This document shows positions 36,145 to 44,397 of a stretch of 64,000 nucleotides of DNA, piece by piece (positions within the stretch are counted from its first letter, which is position 1; the number at the start of each line of letters is the position of its first letter). Where the stretch lies: NCBI RefSeq assembly GCF_025716945.1, contig NZ_JAOVZT010000012.1:39402-103401 (forward strand), in the 5' to 3' direction. The notes beneath the pieces are model-generated. The model ran no database searches. It saw only the letters and a list, made by a program, of their open reading frames with translations, and was not told where the DNA came from. The position numbers and the translations under genes are program-made. This DNA is from Geodermatophilus sp. YIM 151500. Its GTDB lineage: Bacteria; Actinomycetota; Actinomycetes; Mycobacteriales; Geodermatophilaceae.

Positions 36145-36423
36145 TCAGCGCAGGGCGCGCCGGCTGCGACCGCCGCTGAGCGCCTCGGCGGTCCCCACCA
36201 GGAGCACGGCGGCGACGACGGCGATGACGAAGCCGATGACGTTCAGCTCGAAGATGCCGCCGGTGCCGATCAGGCTGGCGATGATGCCGCCGATCAGCGC
36301 GCCGACGACGCCGAGGGCGATCGTCCCCAGCATGCTCAACCGCTGCTTGCCGGGCGTGATGAGCCGTGCGAGCACGCCGATGATCAGGCCCACCACGATG
36401 AGGCCCAGGATGTCCCACAACAC
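36145..36423 (-). CDS. GlsB/YeaQ/YmgE family stress response membrane protein
   Basis: The 92-residue protein has three membrane helices with the glycine-rich family pattern: LIVVGLIIGVLARLITPGKQ, then a second helix with GVVGALIGGIIASL, and a third before a short basic tail. Members are induced in general stress. On the same strand a GGGTAT hexamer at 36500-36505 could be part of a general-stress promoter, but no good partner element was found. Confidence 0.88.
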   Translation of the reverse strand: MLWDILGLIVVGLIIGVLARLITPGKQRLSMLGTIALGVVGALIGGIIASLIGTGGIFELNVIGFVIAVVAAVLLVGTAEALSGGRSRRALR

Positions 36424-36597
36424 GGTGCTCTCCTCCGCTCTGCGGCGCCGGGCGCCGGCACCGTGCCGGACACGACGCGCCGCTGTGGCAAGAACGTCGA
36501 TACCCGCGGTGACGTGCCCTGACGCACCCGTCGCCCGGAGGGGGGACGGCGCGGCGCAGCACTGCGTGCCGTCCCGATCGCGCGGCCGGCCGACCGG

Positions 36598-37059
36598 TCA
36601 GTCCGCGCGCTGGGCGATGTGCTCGGGCAACCGGTCGAGCTCGGCGGCGAGGGTGCGCCGCACGAGGCGCCGGTCGGCCGGCCCGCGCAGCACCCGGCGC
36701 AGCGGGGTGCCGCCGGAGGCCGCGCGGGAGAGGGCCATGCGCACCCGGGTGCCCCCGGTGCCCGTCGGCGCCAGCTCGATGCGCGTCGTCCAGGTCTCGG
36801 CGTGCACCCGGAGCAGGCTGGTGACGACCCGGGGCGGTTCCCACTCGACGATCTCCCCGCGCGCGGCGCCGTCGGCGACCGGCGCACCGTCCTCGCGGCG
36901 GCCGGGCACGCAGGAGAACGTCGCTCCCCGGCCTTCGCCGCGGACGACGTAGGACACGTCGCAGACCGCGCAGTAGGGCGCCAGCTCGGCCAGCGCGCGC
37001 CAGACCCGCTCGGGTGGCTCGGCCACCTCGCGCTCCCCGGACGCCGCCGTCGTGCCCAT
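36598..37059 (-). CDS. SRPBCC family protein
   Basis: The 153-residue protein is a START-like SRPBCC domain: EVAEPPERVWRALAELAPYCAV at the N-terminus, alternating strands, and a long C-terminal helix with DRLPEHIAQ. It is not closely similar to the one at 29356-29769. Its start lies six bases after the stop of the GntR-UTRA gene, so it is probably the second gene of that transcript. No ligand can be assigned. Confidence 0.8.
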   Translation of the reverse strand: MGTTAASGEREVAEPPERVWRALAELAPYCAVCDVSYVVRGEGRGATFSCVPGRREDGAPVADGAARGEIVEWEPPRVVTSLLRVHAETWTTRIELAPTGTGGTRVRMALSRAASGGTPLRRVLRGPADRRLVRRTLAAELDRLPEHIAQRAD

Positions 37060-37065
37060 CCCGCC

Positions 37066-37806
37066 TCAGCGCCCGCCGACCGACACCTCGAACTCCACCT
37101 GGCTGACGTCCGGGCGCAACCGGGAGAAGCTGTGCACCAGCGGGTGGCCGGTGCTGTCGCGCACGGTCGTGCGCACCACGAGCAGCGGCGACCCGGCGAT
37201 GACCCGCAGCAGGTCGGCCTCCTCGGGGGCGGCCGTGCCCACGTCGACGACGATGCGCGCGTGCGCCAGGTCGGCGCCGTACTCCCGCCGCAGGTACTCG
37301 TACAGCGAGCCCTCGCTGAAGTCCTGCTCGGCGGCCTTCGGGTAGAGCGCGGCGGGCAGGAAGCTGTGCGCCACGTGGTTCGGCGCACCGTCGACGCTGC
37401 GCAGCCGCTCCAGCTCGACGACGTCGGTGGCGGTGTCCAGCGACAGCTCGGCGGCGACGTAGGCCGGGGCGGGCACGACCCGCTGGGTCAGCACCGTGGT
37501 GCCGACCTGGGCGCCCTGCTCGGTCATCACGGAGTTGAACCCGGCGATGCGGTGCACGAAGCTCTCGCGGTACTCGTGCCGGATCGCCGGCCGGGTGACG
37601 TAGGTGCCGCGCCCCTGCTCGCGCACCAGGTGCCCGTCGGCGACCAGCCCGTCGACCGCCCGGCGCAGCGTGATGCGGCTGACCCCGTACTCGGCGCACA
37701 GCACCGGCTCGGGGGGCAGCAACGTGTGCTCCGGCAGCCCGGAGACCCGCCGCCGGAGGTGCTCGCGGACCGAGAGGTACTTCGGTCCTGCCACGGGGCT
37801 CGCCAC
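37066..37806 (-). CDS. GntR family regulator with UTRA domain
   Basis: I prefer the GTG at 37806, giving 246 residues; the open frame reaches an ATG at 37854. The N-terminal winged helix (YGVSRITLRRAVDGLVADGHL, REQGRGTYV) is followed by a UTRA ligand-binding domain (LYEYLRREYG, RDSTGHPLVHSFSRLRPD). UTRA regulators sense sugars or sugar phosphates. The later start is favoured because the longer frame would run through a putative operator at 37829-37850. The divergent pfkA suggests control of sugar catabolism. Confidence 0.88.
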   Translation of the reverse strand: MASPVAGPKYLSVREHLRRRVSGLPEHTLLPPEPVLCAEYGVSRITLRRAVDGLVADGHLVREQGRGTYVTRPAIRHEYRESFVHRIAGFNSVMTEQGAQVGTTVLTQRVVPAPAYVAAELSLDTATDVVELERLRSVDGAPNHVAHSFLPAALYPKAAEQDFSEGSLYEYLRREYGADLAHARIVVDVGTAAPEEADLLRVIAGSPLLVVRTTVRDSTGHPLVHSFSRLRPDVSQVEFEVSVGGR

Positions 37807-37828
37807 AGGCCAAAGGTACTGCCCGAGG

Positions 37829-37850
37829 AGACGTCTGGACGTCATGTCGT
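37829..37850. promoter_or_regulatory. candidate GntR-UTRA operator, site A
   Basis: This 22-base site, with core TCTGGACGTCATG, matches the site at 37980-38001 in the same orientation, differing at three or four positions. It lies just before the regulator start. The GTCTGGAC part resembles the GTCTAGAC core of DasR-type sites. Confidence 0.55.
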
Positions 37851-37979
37851 CCAAGACGTCCCACGGAGGCGGGAGACGGCCCGGTCGACCGCACGTGGGC
37901 CGGCCGCCGTTGGGTCGGCTGCCGTTGGGTGGGCCGTGTCCGGGGCGCGGGGTGACGGAGCCGACACGCTGCGGACCCG

Positions 37980-38001
37980 AGACATCTAGACGTCATGACG
38001 T
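37980..38001. promoter_or_regulatory. candidate GntR-UTRA operator, site B
   Basis: The site has core TCTAGACGTCATG and contains a perfect 12-base palindrome ACGTCATGACGT. It repeats site A 151 bases away and lies 46 bases before the pfkA start, so one regulator could control both divergent transcripts. Confidence 0.6.
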
Positions 38002-38047
38002 ATCGTCGGCCGGGTCCTGGCCACCACCACCCGAGGGAGAGCGGCCG

Positions 38048-39076
38048 GTGCGCATCGGTGTCCTCACCGGCGGGGGCGACTGCCCCGGCCTCAACGCCGT
38101 CATCCGGTCCGTCGTGCGGACGGCGACCACCCAGTACGACAGCACGGTGCTCGGCTTCCGCGACGGCTGGCGCGGTCTTCTCGAGGACCGGACGACGCCC
38201 CTGGACGTGGCCGCGGTCGACGGGCTGCTGACCCGCGGGGGGACGACGTTGGGCTCGGCCCGCGTGGCGCCCGAGAAGCTGCACGCCGGCATCGCGCAGA
38301 TGAAGGGCGTCCTGGCCGCGCACGGGGTCGACGTCCTGATCCCGATCGGCGGCGAGGGCACGCTGACCGCGGCCCACCTGCTGTCGGAAGCGGGTGTACC
38401 GGTGGTCGGCATCCCGAAGACCATCGACAACGACATCGACTGCACGGACCTCACGTTCGGCTTCGACACCGCGGTGAGCATCGCCACCGAGATGATCGAC
38501 CGGCTGCACACCACGGCCGAGTCCCACCAGCGCGTGCTGCTCGTGGAGGTCATGGGCCGGCACGCGGGCTGGATCGCCCTGCACGCCGGGCTGGCGGCCG
38601 GGGCGCACGTCACGCTCGTGCCCGAGGAGCCCTTCGACGTCGACGAGGTGGCCCGGCTGGTGACCGCCCGCTTCGAGCGCGGCGACTCCCACGTGATCGG
38701 TGTGGTCGCCGAGGGCGCCACGCCGCTGCCGGGCAGCATGCCGCTGCGGGACGGTGGCGTCGACGAGTACGGGCACCGGCGGTTCACCGGCGTGGCCCAG
38801 CAGCTCGGCGAGGAGCTCGAGCGGCGCACCGGCAAGGAGGTGCGCACCACCGTGCTCGGCCACGTGCAGCGCGGGGGCACGCCGACGTCGTTCGACCGGG
38901 TGCTCGCCACGCGCTTCGGCCTGCACGCCACCGTCGCCGCGCACGAGGGCGGCCACGGCCAGATGGTCGCGCTGCGGGGCACCGAGATCGAGCTGGTCCC
39001 GCTCGCCCGGGCGGTGGCCCGCCTCAAGACGGTGACCCCGCGCCGGCTGGCCGAGACCGGCGCCTTCGTCGGCTGA
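38048..39076 (+). CDS. pfkA: 6-phosphofructokinase
   Basis: The 342-residue enzyme has GGGDCPGLNAVIR at the nucleotide site, PKTIDNDI with the catalytic aspartate, and MGRHAGWIA and GHVQRGGTP at the fructose-6-phosphate site. The donor-specificity loop reads GGEGTL, as in actinobacterial PfkA of mixed group III; by that family it is likely ATP-dependent, though a PPi-using form cannot be excluded. It commits glucose to glycolysis. GTG start after GAGGGAGAG. A GntR-UTRA regulator is divergent and two repeated sites lie between. Confidence 0.95.
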   Translation: MRIGVLTGGGDCPGLNAVIRSVVRTATTQYDSTVLGFRDGWRGLLEDRTTPLDVAAVDGLLTRGGTTLGSARVAPEKLHAGIAQMKGVLAAHGVDVLIPIGGEGTLTAAHLLSEAGVPVVGIPKTIDNDIDCTDLTFGFDTAVSIATEMIDRLHTTAESHQRVLLVEVMGRHAGWIALHAGLAAGAHVTLVPEEPFDVDEVARLVTARFERGDSHVIGVVAEGATPLPGSMPLRDGGVDEYGHRRFTGVAQQLGEELERRTGKEVRTTVLGHVQRGGTPTSFDRVLATRFGLHATVAAHEGGHGQMVALRGTEIELVPLARAVARLKTVTPRRLAETGAFVG

Positions 39077-39145
39077 CCGGCCCGGCATCCCCACCCTTCC
39101 GGACCGGAAACGTCCGCAGATCGGTCGCGCCTGTGGCCGCGACGG

Positions 39146-39160
39146 GTTGCGCACCGCAAC
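39146..39160. promoter_or_regulatory. palindrome before the TetR gene
   Basis: GTTGCG at 39146-39151 and CGCAAC at 39155-39160 form a perfect inverted repeat with a 3-base centre, ending nine bases before the TetR start. A TetR dimer would commonly bind such a site to repress its own gene. Confidence 0.5.
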
Positions 39161-39169
39161 ATTGTTCGC

Positions 39170-39751
39170 GTGGCCCCCGCGAACCGTCGTGAGCAGCGCA
39201 AACGGGACACCAGCGAGCGCATCGCCGCGACGGCCATGCGGCTGTTCCAGGAGCAGGGGTTCGACTCGGTCAGCGTCTCGGCCATCGCCGCCGAGGCCGG
39301 CGTGACGGTGCCGACGTTCTACGCGCACTTCGCGAGCAAGGAGAACGTGCTCATCAGCCTGCCCACGCGCGAGGAGCTCGCGGCGGTGCTGGCCCGGCTG
39401 CCGGCCGAGCTGCCGCTGGCCGAGCGGGTCCGCGGCGCGATCCGGCTGTGGCTGCGGCACTTCGACACGAACATGCGGCAGGCCGTGCTCGACCGGTGGC
39501 GGATCATCGCGGCGACGCCGTCGCTGCGCGTCAAGGCCGCGGAGTTCGAGCGGGCCACCGCGGGGCTGGTGCTCGACGCGCTCCGGCACGGCCCGGACGA
39601 GGGGACGTCGCGGACGCAGGCCCAGGTCGCCGTGCCGGCGCTGATGGCGGCCTACACGCAGATCCTGCTGCGCTGGGCGGAGGAGGACGGGGCGCGGGAG
39701 CTCGACGTCGTCGCGTCGGAGGTGCTCGACGAGCTCCGCCGCGCGCTCTGA
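39170..39751 (+). CDS. TetR family transcriptional regulator
   Basis: The 193-residue protein has the TetR helix-turn-helix (RIAATAMRLFQEQGFDSVSVSAIAAEAGV with TVPTFYAHFASKENVL) and a helical ligand domain typical of short TetR proteins. The target is unknown: the neighbours are pfkA upstream and a convergent metallophosphoesterase. The palindrome at 39146-39160 suggests self-regulation. GTG start. Confidence 0.9.
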   Translation: MAPANRREQRKRDTSERIAATAMRLFQEQGFDSVSVSAIAAEAGVTVPTFYAHFASKENVLISLPTREELAAVLARLPAELPLAERVRGAIRLWLRHFDTNMRQAVLDRWRIIAATPSLRVKAAEFERATAGLVLDALRHGPDEGTSRTQAQVAVPALMAAYTQILLRWAEEDGARELDVVASEVLDELRRAL

Positions 39752-39793
39752 CCCGGGCCGTCCCCCGCCGGCGGAGCGCGGACGGCGCGCCGG

Positions 39794-41065
39794 TCACGCG
39801 CGCGGCGCGCGCAGCTCCACGACGGCGACCTCCGGCCGGGCCCCGATGCGCATCGCCGGGCCCCAGTAGCCGGCGCCGGACGTGACGTACAGCTGCGTGT
39901 CCCCCACCCGCGACAGGCCCGACACCGCGGGCTGGTCGAGCCGGATGGCGTAGTCGAAGGGCCACAGCTGGCCGCCGTGCGTGTGACCGGACAGCTGCAG
40001 GTCGACCCCGGCCCGGCGCGCCTGCTCCACCATGACCGGCTGGTGCGCCAGCAGCACCACCGGCGTGGCGTCGTCCCGGCCGTCGAGCGCGGCGTCGAGG
40101 TCGGCGCCGTGGCCCGGGACGCCGAAGTCCGCGGCGATCCGGTCGTCGATGCCGGCCAGGTCGAAGGAGGCCCCACCGCGGCGGATGGGCACCCGCTCGT
40201 TGCGCAGCACGTCCACGCCGAGCGTCGGCAGGTGCCTCATCCACGGCAGGGTGTCGACGAAGTACTCGTGGTTGCCGGTGACGAAGTAGACGCCCTGCTC
40301 GCTCACCAGGTCCGCCAGCGGTGCGACGTCCTCGCGCAGCTCGTCGACGCCCGCGTCGACCAGGTCGCCGACGATCGCCACGACGTCCGGGCGCTGGGCG
40401 TTGACCACCTCCACCAGCCGCTCGAAGCGCCGTCCGCCGTAGGTGGCCGACAGGTGGCCGTCGGAGAAGGTGACGATGCGCAGCCCGTCGAGCCGCGGGT
40501 CCAGCCGGGGCAGGGTGACCGGTACCCGCCGCACGACCGGGGTCGTGTTGGCCAGGTACGCCCCGGTGCCGGCCGTGCCGAGGGCGACCACGCCGGCGGT
40601 CACGGCGAGGCCGCGGGCCAGCAGCCGGCGCCGGGACGGATCCGCGACGGTGTCGACGTGGCTGTCCGCGTGGTCCTCCCGGACCGCACCTCCGTGCGCC
40701 TCGCGGTCCTCCCGGACCGGACCGGCGTCGGGCGCCGTCCCACCGGCGATCGGAGCCCCTTCGTCGCCGTCGGGCGGAGTCCGGGCGCCACCCGACGCCG
40801 CAGGCCCGAGGAGGCGCACGGCGAGGCGCACCGGCTCCAGGGCGAGGAGCGCGAGGAAGGCGTAGAACGCGACGCCGAGCCAGCTGAAGCCGATCCACTC
40901 GACCGCGGCGGCGGCGTCCAGGGGCAGCGAGTCCCCGAGCAGGACGGCGGCCGCCGGCAGCAGAGCGAGCAGCACGGTGAGCGCGGTGAGCCGCCGGCGC
41001 AGCCGACCGGGCACGGTGGTGCTGCGGACCAGCCGGAACCACAGGTAACCGTGCAGCAGCAGCAT
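39794..41065 (-). CDS. membrane-anchored metallophosphoesterase
   Basis: From the ATG at 41065 the protein has 423 residues. The N-terminal part has two or three membrane segments, a disordered linker, then a further segment with an Arg pair (RRRLLARGLAVTAGVVALG). The catalytic calcineurin-like domain follows with SDGHLS, GDLVD, GNHEYF and SGHTHGGQ. It resembles YaeI/YkuE phosphodiesterases acting on the envelope side. The reading frame continues upstream of the ATG into a clearly hydrophobic stretch, and a CTG at 41113 has a GGAGG site, so the true N-terminus may be longer. Confidence 0.88.
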   Translation of the reverse strand: MLLLHGYLWFRLVRSTTVPGRLRRRLTALTVLLALLPAAAVLLGDSLPLDAAAAVEWIGFSWLGVAFYAFLALLALEPVRLAVRLLGPAASGGARTPPDGDEGAPIAGGTAPDAGPVREDREAHGGAVREDHADSHVDTVADPSRRRLLARGLAVTAGVVALGTAGTGAYLANTTPVVRRVPVTLPRLDPRLDGLRIVTFSDGHLSATYGGRRFERLVEVVNAQRPDVVAIVGDLVDAGVDELREDVAPLADLVSEQGVYFVTGNHEYFVDTLPWMRHLPTLGVDVLRNERVPIRRGGASFDLAGIDDRIAADFGVPGHGADLDAALDGRDDATPVVLLAHQPVMVEQARRAGVDLQLSGHTHGGQLWPFDYAIRLDQPAVSGLSRVGDTQLYVTSGAGYWGPAMRIGARPEVAVVELRAPRA

Positions 41066-41206
41066 GGCGAGCAGGACGACGGTGCCGAACCCCAGCAGGC
41101 CGATGATCGACAGGGCGGACCTCCGGGGCGGGACAGGAACGGCGCCGTCGACGGTACGGCCCCGTGGTGTCGGACGCGCGGACCGCGCCGGACGTTCCCG
41201 CCGGTG

Positions 41207-42904
41207 TCAGCGCTTCTTCGTCGCCTTGGCCAGCACCCGGTGCACGGCGGGCTCCATCGCCCAGAAGGCGGCCTCGGCGCGGGTGGCCCGTGCCTCCTCC
41301 AGCCCGTGCAGCCGGCCGTAGGTCCAGGCGTTCTCGCCCGCACCGGCGGCGGCGATGCCCAGCCGCCGGCAGAGCTCGCGGGTGACCTGCGTGTCCTGCC
41401 GCTCGCCGAGGACGTCCTGCACCTGCTCCATGCAGTCGACCAGCGCCTGCACCCGGCCGCCGAGCTCGCCGGCGGCCACCTCCCCGGTGTAGCGCACGCG
41501 CTTGGCGGCCTTGCGCAGCTCGTGCAGGGCGTGCCCCCGCCCGGCGTCGTCCGCCCCGCGGGCCGCGTCGAGCCGTCGGCCCAGCCGCCTGCCGCTGCGG
41601 CGCACCGCGCGCCGCAGCACCGGCGCGGCGGGCGCGCCCGCCCGGTCGGCGAGCGGAGGATCGGCGACCAGGGCGTGCAGGTCGTCGACCAGCCGCAGGT
41701 AGCGGGCGTCGGACAGCGCCGCCGAGGCGCGCTCGGCACCCTCCTGCGCCTCCCGGATCCCGGTCTGCTGGAGCCGGGCGGCGACCGGGCCGAGCACCAG
41801 CTCCGCCGGCTCGGCGGTCACCACCTGGCGCAGGTGCGCGAGCGCGACCTCGTGGTCGCGGGCATCGGAGAGCTGCTCGCCCAGCCACCTGAGCTCCGCC
41901 CGCAGCGGGTCGGTGGCCTCCCGGTCCAGCACCGTGCGGAAGGAGGCGAGGATGCTGCGCAGCCGGCGGCAGGCCACGCGCAGCTTGTGGACGGCGTCGG
42001 GCTGGTCGGTGCGGACCATCACGTCGGCGTCCCGCAGGGTCACCAGCTGCGCCGTGACGGCGGCGAGGACGACGTCCGCCCCGGTCGCCCCCCGTCGCGC
42101 GGCCGCCTCCGCCGCCGCCTTCTTCGCCTTGCCCGTCGCTGCGCCCTGGGGCAGCGCCGCCGCGGGCCGGACGCCGTCGGCCCGGGCGGCCAGCCGCGCG
42201 GCAAGCACCCGCCCGAGCTTGGAGGCCGCCGCCGACGGACGTGCGCCGGCGGCGAGCAGCCGGTCCCCGACGGCGGCGAGCAGCGCCTCGCCGTCGGGTG
42301 CCCCGCCGGTGACCGCGTCGCCGTCCGCCGCCTGACGGCTCGACGTGTGACCGCCCGCCGTACCACCATCGGCCGGGTTCCCGCCCTCGGCGTCGCCGAC
42401 CAGCTCGACCTCGACCTCGCGCCACTGCAGCTCCTCGGCGGGCTCCCCGGGGGCGCCGGCGGGCGCGCTGGCCGTCACCGAGTCGTCGGCGACCTCCGCC
42501 AGCGCGCGCCCCTCCGCGTCCCGCAGCACGGTCACCAGCCGCTGGGTGCGCAGGGTGGCCACCGGCGCCGTGGGCGAGGTGCGCACCACACCGGCGATCA
42601 GGTCCCGCAGCGCCCGGGGAGGCGTCTTCTGCGCGCGGCCGAGCGGCTCGTGCTGCTCGCGGCGCGCGCCCGCCGAGGCCGGCAGCTTGAGGTGCCACCC
42701 GGCGTCCGCGCCGCCGGTCCGCCGCCGCAAGGTGATCGCCGCGCGCAGCAGCCGCAGGTCGGCGGTGTCGTGGTACACGGCCTCGAGCCGGTGTTCGACG
42801 GGGTCGTCGGCCGACGCGACGCCGTCGACGGCGGTGAGATCGGGCAGTGCGAAGGACGGGTCCACGTCGAACTTGCGCTCGACCTCCAGGTGCGTTCCGA
42901 CCAT
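41207..42904 (-). CDS. CYTH and CHAD domain protein
   Basis: The 565-residue protein starts with a CYTH domain: EVERKF supplies the ExExK signature of the triphosphate tunnel fold. It ends with a CHAD domain, about residues 285-560, rich in paired histidine/arginine motifs (VHKLRVACRRLRSILASF, LHELRKAAKRVRYTGE). CHAD domains bind inorganic polyphosphate and often accompany CYTH triphosphatases. A poorly conserved linker with Gly/Ala/Thr-rich composition separates them. It is divergent from the nuclease-like gene at 43066. Confidence 0.93.
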   Translation of the reverse strand: MVGTHLEVERKFDVDPSFALPDLTAVDGVASADDPVEHRLEAVYHDTADLRLLRAAITLRRRTGGADAGWHLKLPASAGARREQHEPLGRAQKTPPRALRDLIAGVVRTSPTAPVATLRTQRLVTVLRDAEGRALAEVADDSVTASAPAGAPGEPAEELQWREVEVELVGDAEGGNPADGGTAGGHTSSRQAADGDAVTGGAPDGEALLAAVGDRLLAAGARPSAAASKLGRVLAARLAARADGVRPAAALPQGAATGKAKKAAAEAAARRGATGADVVLAAVTAQLVTLRDADVMVRTDQPDAVHKLRVACRRLRSILASFRTVLDREATDPLRAELRWLGEQLSDARDHEVALAHLRQVVTAEPAELVLGPVAARLQQTGIREAQEGAERASAALSDARYLRLVDDLHALVADPPLADRAGAPAAPVLRRAVRRSGRRLGRRLDAARGADDAGRGHALHELRKAAKRVRYTGEVAAGELGGRVQALVDCMEQVQDVLGERQDTQVTRELCRRLGIAAAGAGENAWTYGRLHGLEEARATRAEAAFWAMEPAVHRVLAKATKKR

Positions 42905-43065
42905 CGCCCGTCCTCCGTCCCGCGGCGCGTCGGCTCCGCCCCGCCCTGCCCGACGCTATGCCCAGGCCGCGGCGCCCACCACGGCACTCGGCGTCCGCGT
43001 GCCGGCCCGCGGCGGAGGGGCGAACCCGGCGGGCGGCGCCGGCCGCCTGGCTACGGTGGGCGGCG

Positions 43066-44166
43066 ATGCCTGCCGATCCGGACCGCCGCCGGTTCGCCCT
43101 CGCCGCGGCGTGGCCCTGGGTGGCGTGGGCGGTGGTCCGGCTCGCCGGGGCGGAGCGCGGGTTCCCGCTCGTCCCCGCCATGGCCTTCACGCCGTACGCC
43201 GCCGGCACCGCGGTGCTGCCGGTGCTCGCCGGTCTGCGGGCCGGATCACCCGGAGCCACGGCGCTGGGCGCCGGCGCGGCGGCGGCGCTCGCCGCCGCCG
43301 CGCTCGGTCGCGCCCGGCGACCGCACGACCTGCGACCGCGCACCCGGCGGGCTCGGTCCGGGCGGGCTCGAGCCGGGCAGGCTCGAGCCGGGCGGGTGGC
43401 CGCCGGCACGCCGCTGCGGGTGGCCACGGTCAGCCTGCGGCTGGGGCTCGCGTCGGCCGAGGCGGTCGTCGACCTGGTGCGCGACCGCGGCGTCGACGTC
43501 CTCTCGGTGGCGGAGCTGACCCCGGACGCCGAGCGGCGGCTGGCCGCGGCCGGGCTCGGTGACCTGCTCCCCCACGCGTGCGTGCGCCGGGCCCGGGCCG
43601 GCTCGGTCGAGTCGGCGTCCGGCGCCGTGTGGAGCCGGCTCCCGCTGGAGGCCGCCGGAGCCGTGCCGGGCACGTACGAGCAGCCGACCGCCCGGCTGGT
43701 CCCCGGGACGCTCGACGGCGGCCCACCGGTCGAGGTGACCGCCGTGCACTCCGCCGCACCGGCCACCGGGCCGCGCTCCGTGCGCGACTGGACCCGTGAC
43801 CTCGCCGCCCTGCCCGTCCCCCGGCCGGGCGCCCTGCGGGTGTTGGCGGGGGACTTCAACGCGACCGCCGACCACGCCGCGTTCCGGCGGGTGCTGGCCG
43901 CCGGATGGCTGGACGCCGCGCAGGCGGCCGGGCGGGCGCTCGCCTGGACCTGGCGGCCGCTGCGGCTGCCGATGCCGCGGCTGACGCTGGACCACGTGCT
44001 GGTCGACCCGCGGATCACCGTGGCCGGGGTCGGGTTCGCGCGCCTGGCCGGCAGCGACCACCGGGCGGTGGTCGCCGACCTGCGGTTGCCCGCGGTCGCC
44101 GGTCGACGCCCGACGGGCCCGGCCGGTCCGGTTGACGCGCCACCGGTCCTGCCCGGGACGGCCTGA
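43066..44166 (+). CDS. endonuclease/exonuclease/phosphatase family protein
   Basis: The 366-residue protein has N-terminal membrane segments (WPWVAWAVVRLAG, a second near TPYAAGTAVLPVLAG, a third in the Ala-rich stretch) and an EEP catalytic domain outside the membrane. Recognisable motifs are LAGDFNATADH and SDHRAVVADL with the final histidine. Such proteins hydrolyse phosphodiesters; membrane forms may act on nucleic acid or phospholipid outside the cell. A basic linker encoded by imperfect repeats (GRARAGQARAGR) joins the parts. ATG start. Confidence 0.85.
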   Translation: MPADPDRRRFALAAAWPWVAWAVVRLAGAERGFPLVPAMAFTPYAAGTAVLPVLAGLRAGSPGATALGAGAAAALAAAALGRARRPHDLRPRTRRARSGRARAGQARAGRVAAGTPLRVATVSLRLGLASAEAVVDLVRDRGVDVLSVAELTPDAERRLAAAGLGDLLPHACVRRARAGSVESASGAVWSRLPLEAAGAVPGTYEQPTARLVPGTLDGGPPVEVTAVHSAAPATGPRSVRDWTRDLAALPVPRPGALRVLAGDFNATADHAAFRRVLAAGWLDAAQAAGRALAWTWRPLRLPMPRLTLDHVLVDPRITVAGVGFARLAGSDHRAVVADLRLPAVAGRRPTGPAGPVDAPPVLPGTA

Positions 44167-44397
44167 CGGCCGAACGGCCCGCACGGCGACGGGCTGACGC
44201 GTGACCGGTCCGGCCGGGGCCGGGCACCCGCGGCGGAGGCTTTCCCCCGGCCCGCTGACGTGGCATGTTCACGCCCGCGCCCGCCTGGGCACGCCCGGTC
44301 CCGACCGGCGCCCGACGACGCCCGACGGCACCCGACAGGGCACCGTCGGCGCTCGACGGCCAAGCAGCCGCCGGCCCCGACAGGGAGGCACGCGCCC

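Noticed and set aside
36500-36505. GGGTAT as a general-stress sigma -10 element for the GlsB-like gene
   Set aside because: The expected GTTT element is absent at the right distance, so the match is one hexamer only.
44167-44397. A possible gene or stress promoter before the PRC-barrel gene
   Set aside because: Short ORFs there do not show coding-like third positions, and the GTTC/GGGCAC pair near 44270-44295 is a poor match to a stress promoter.
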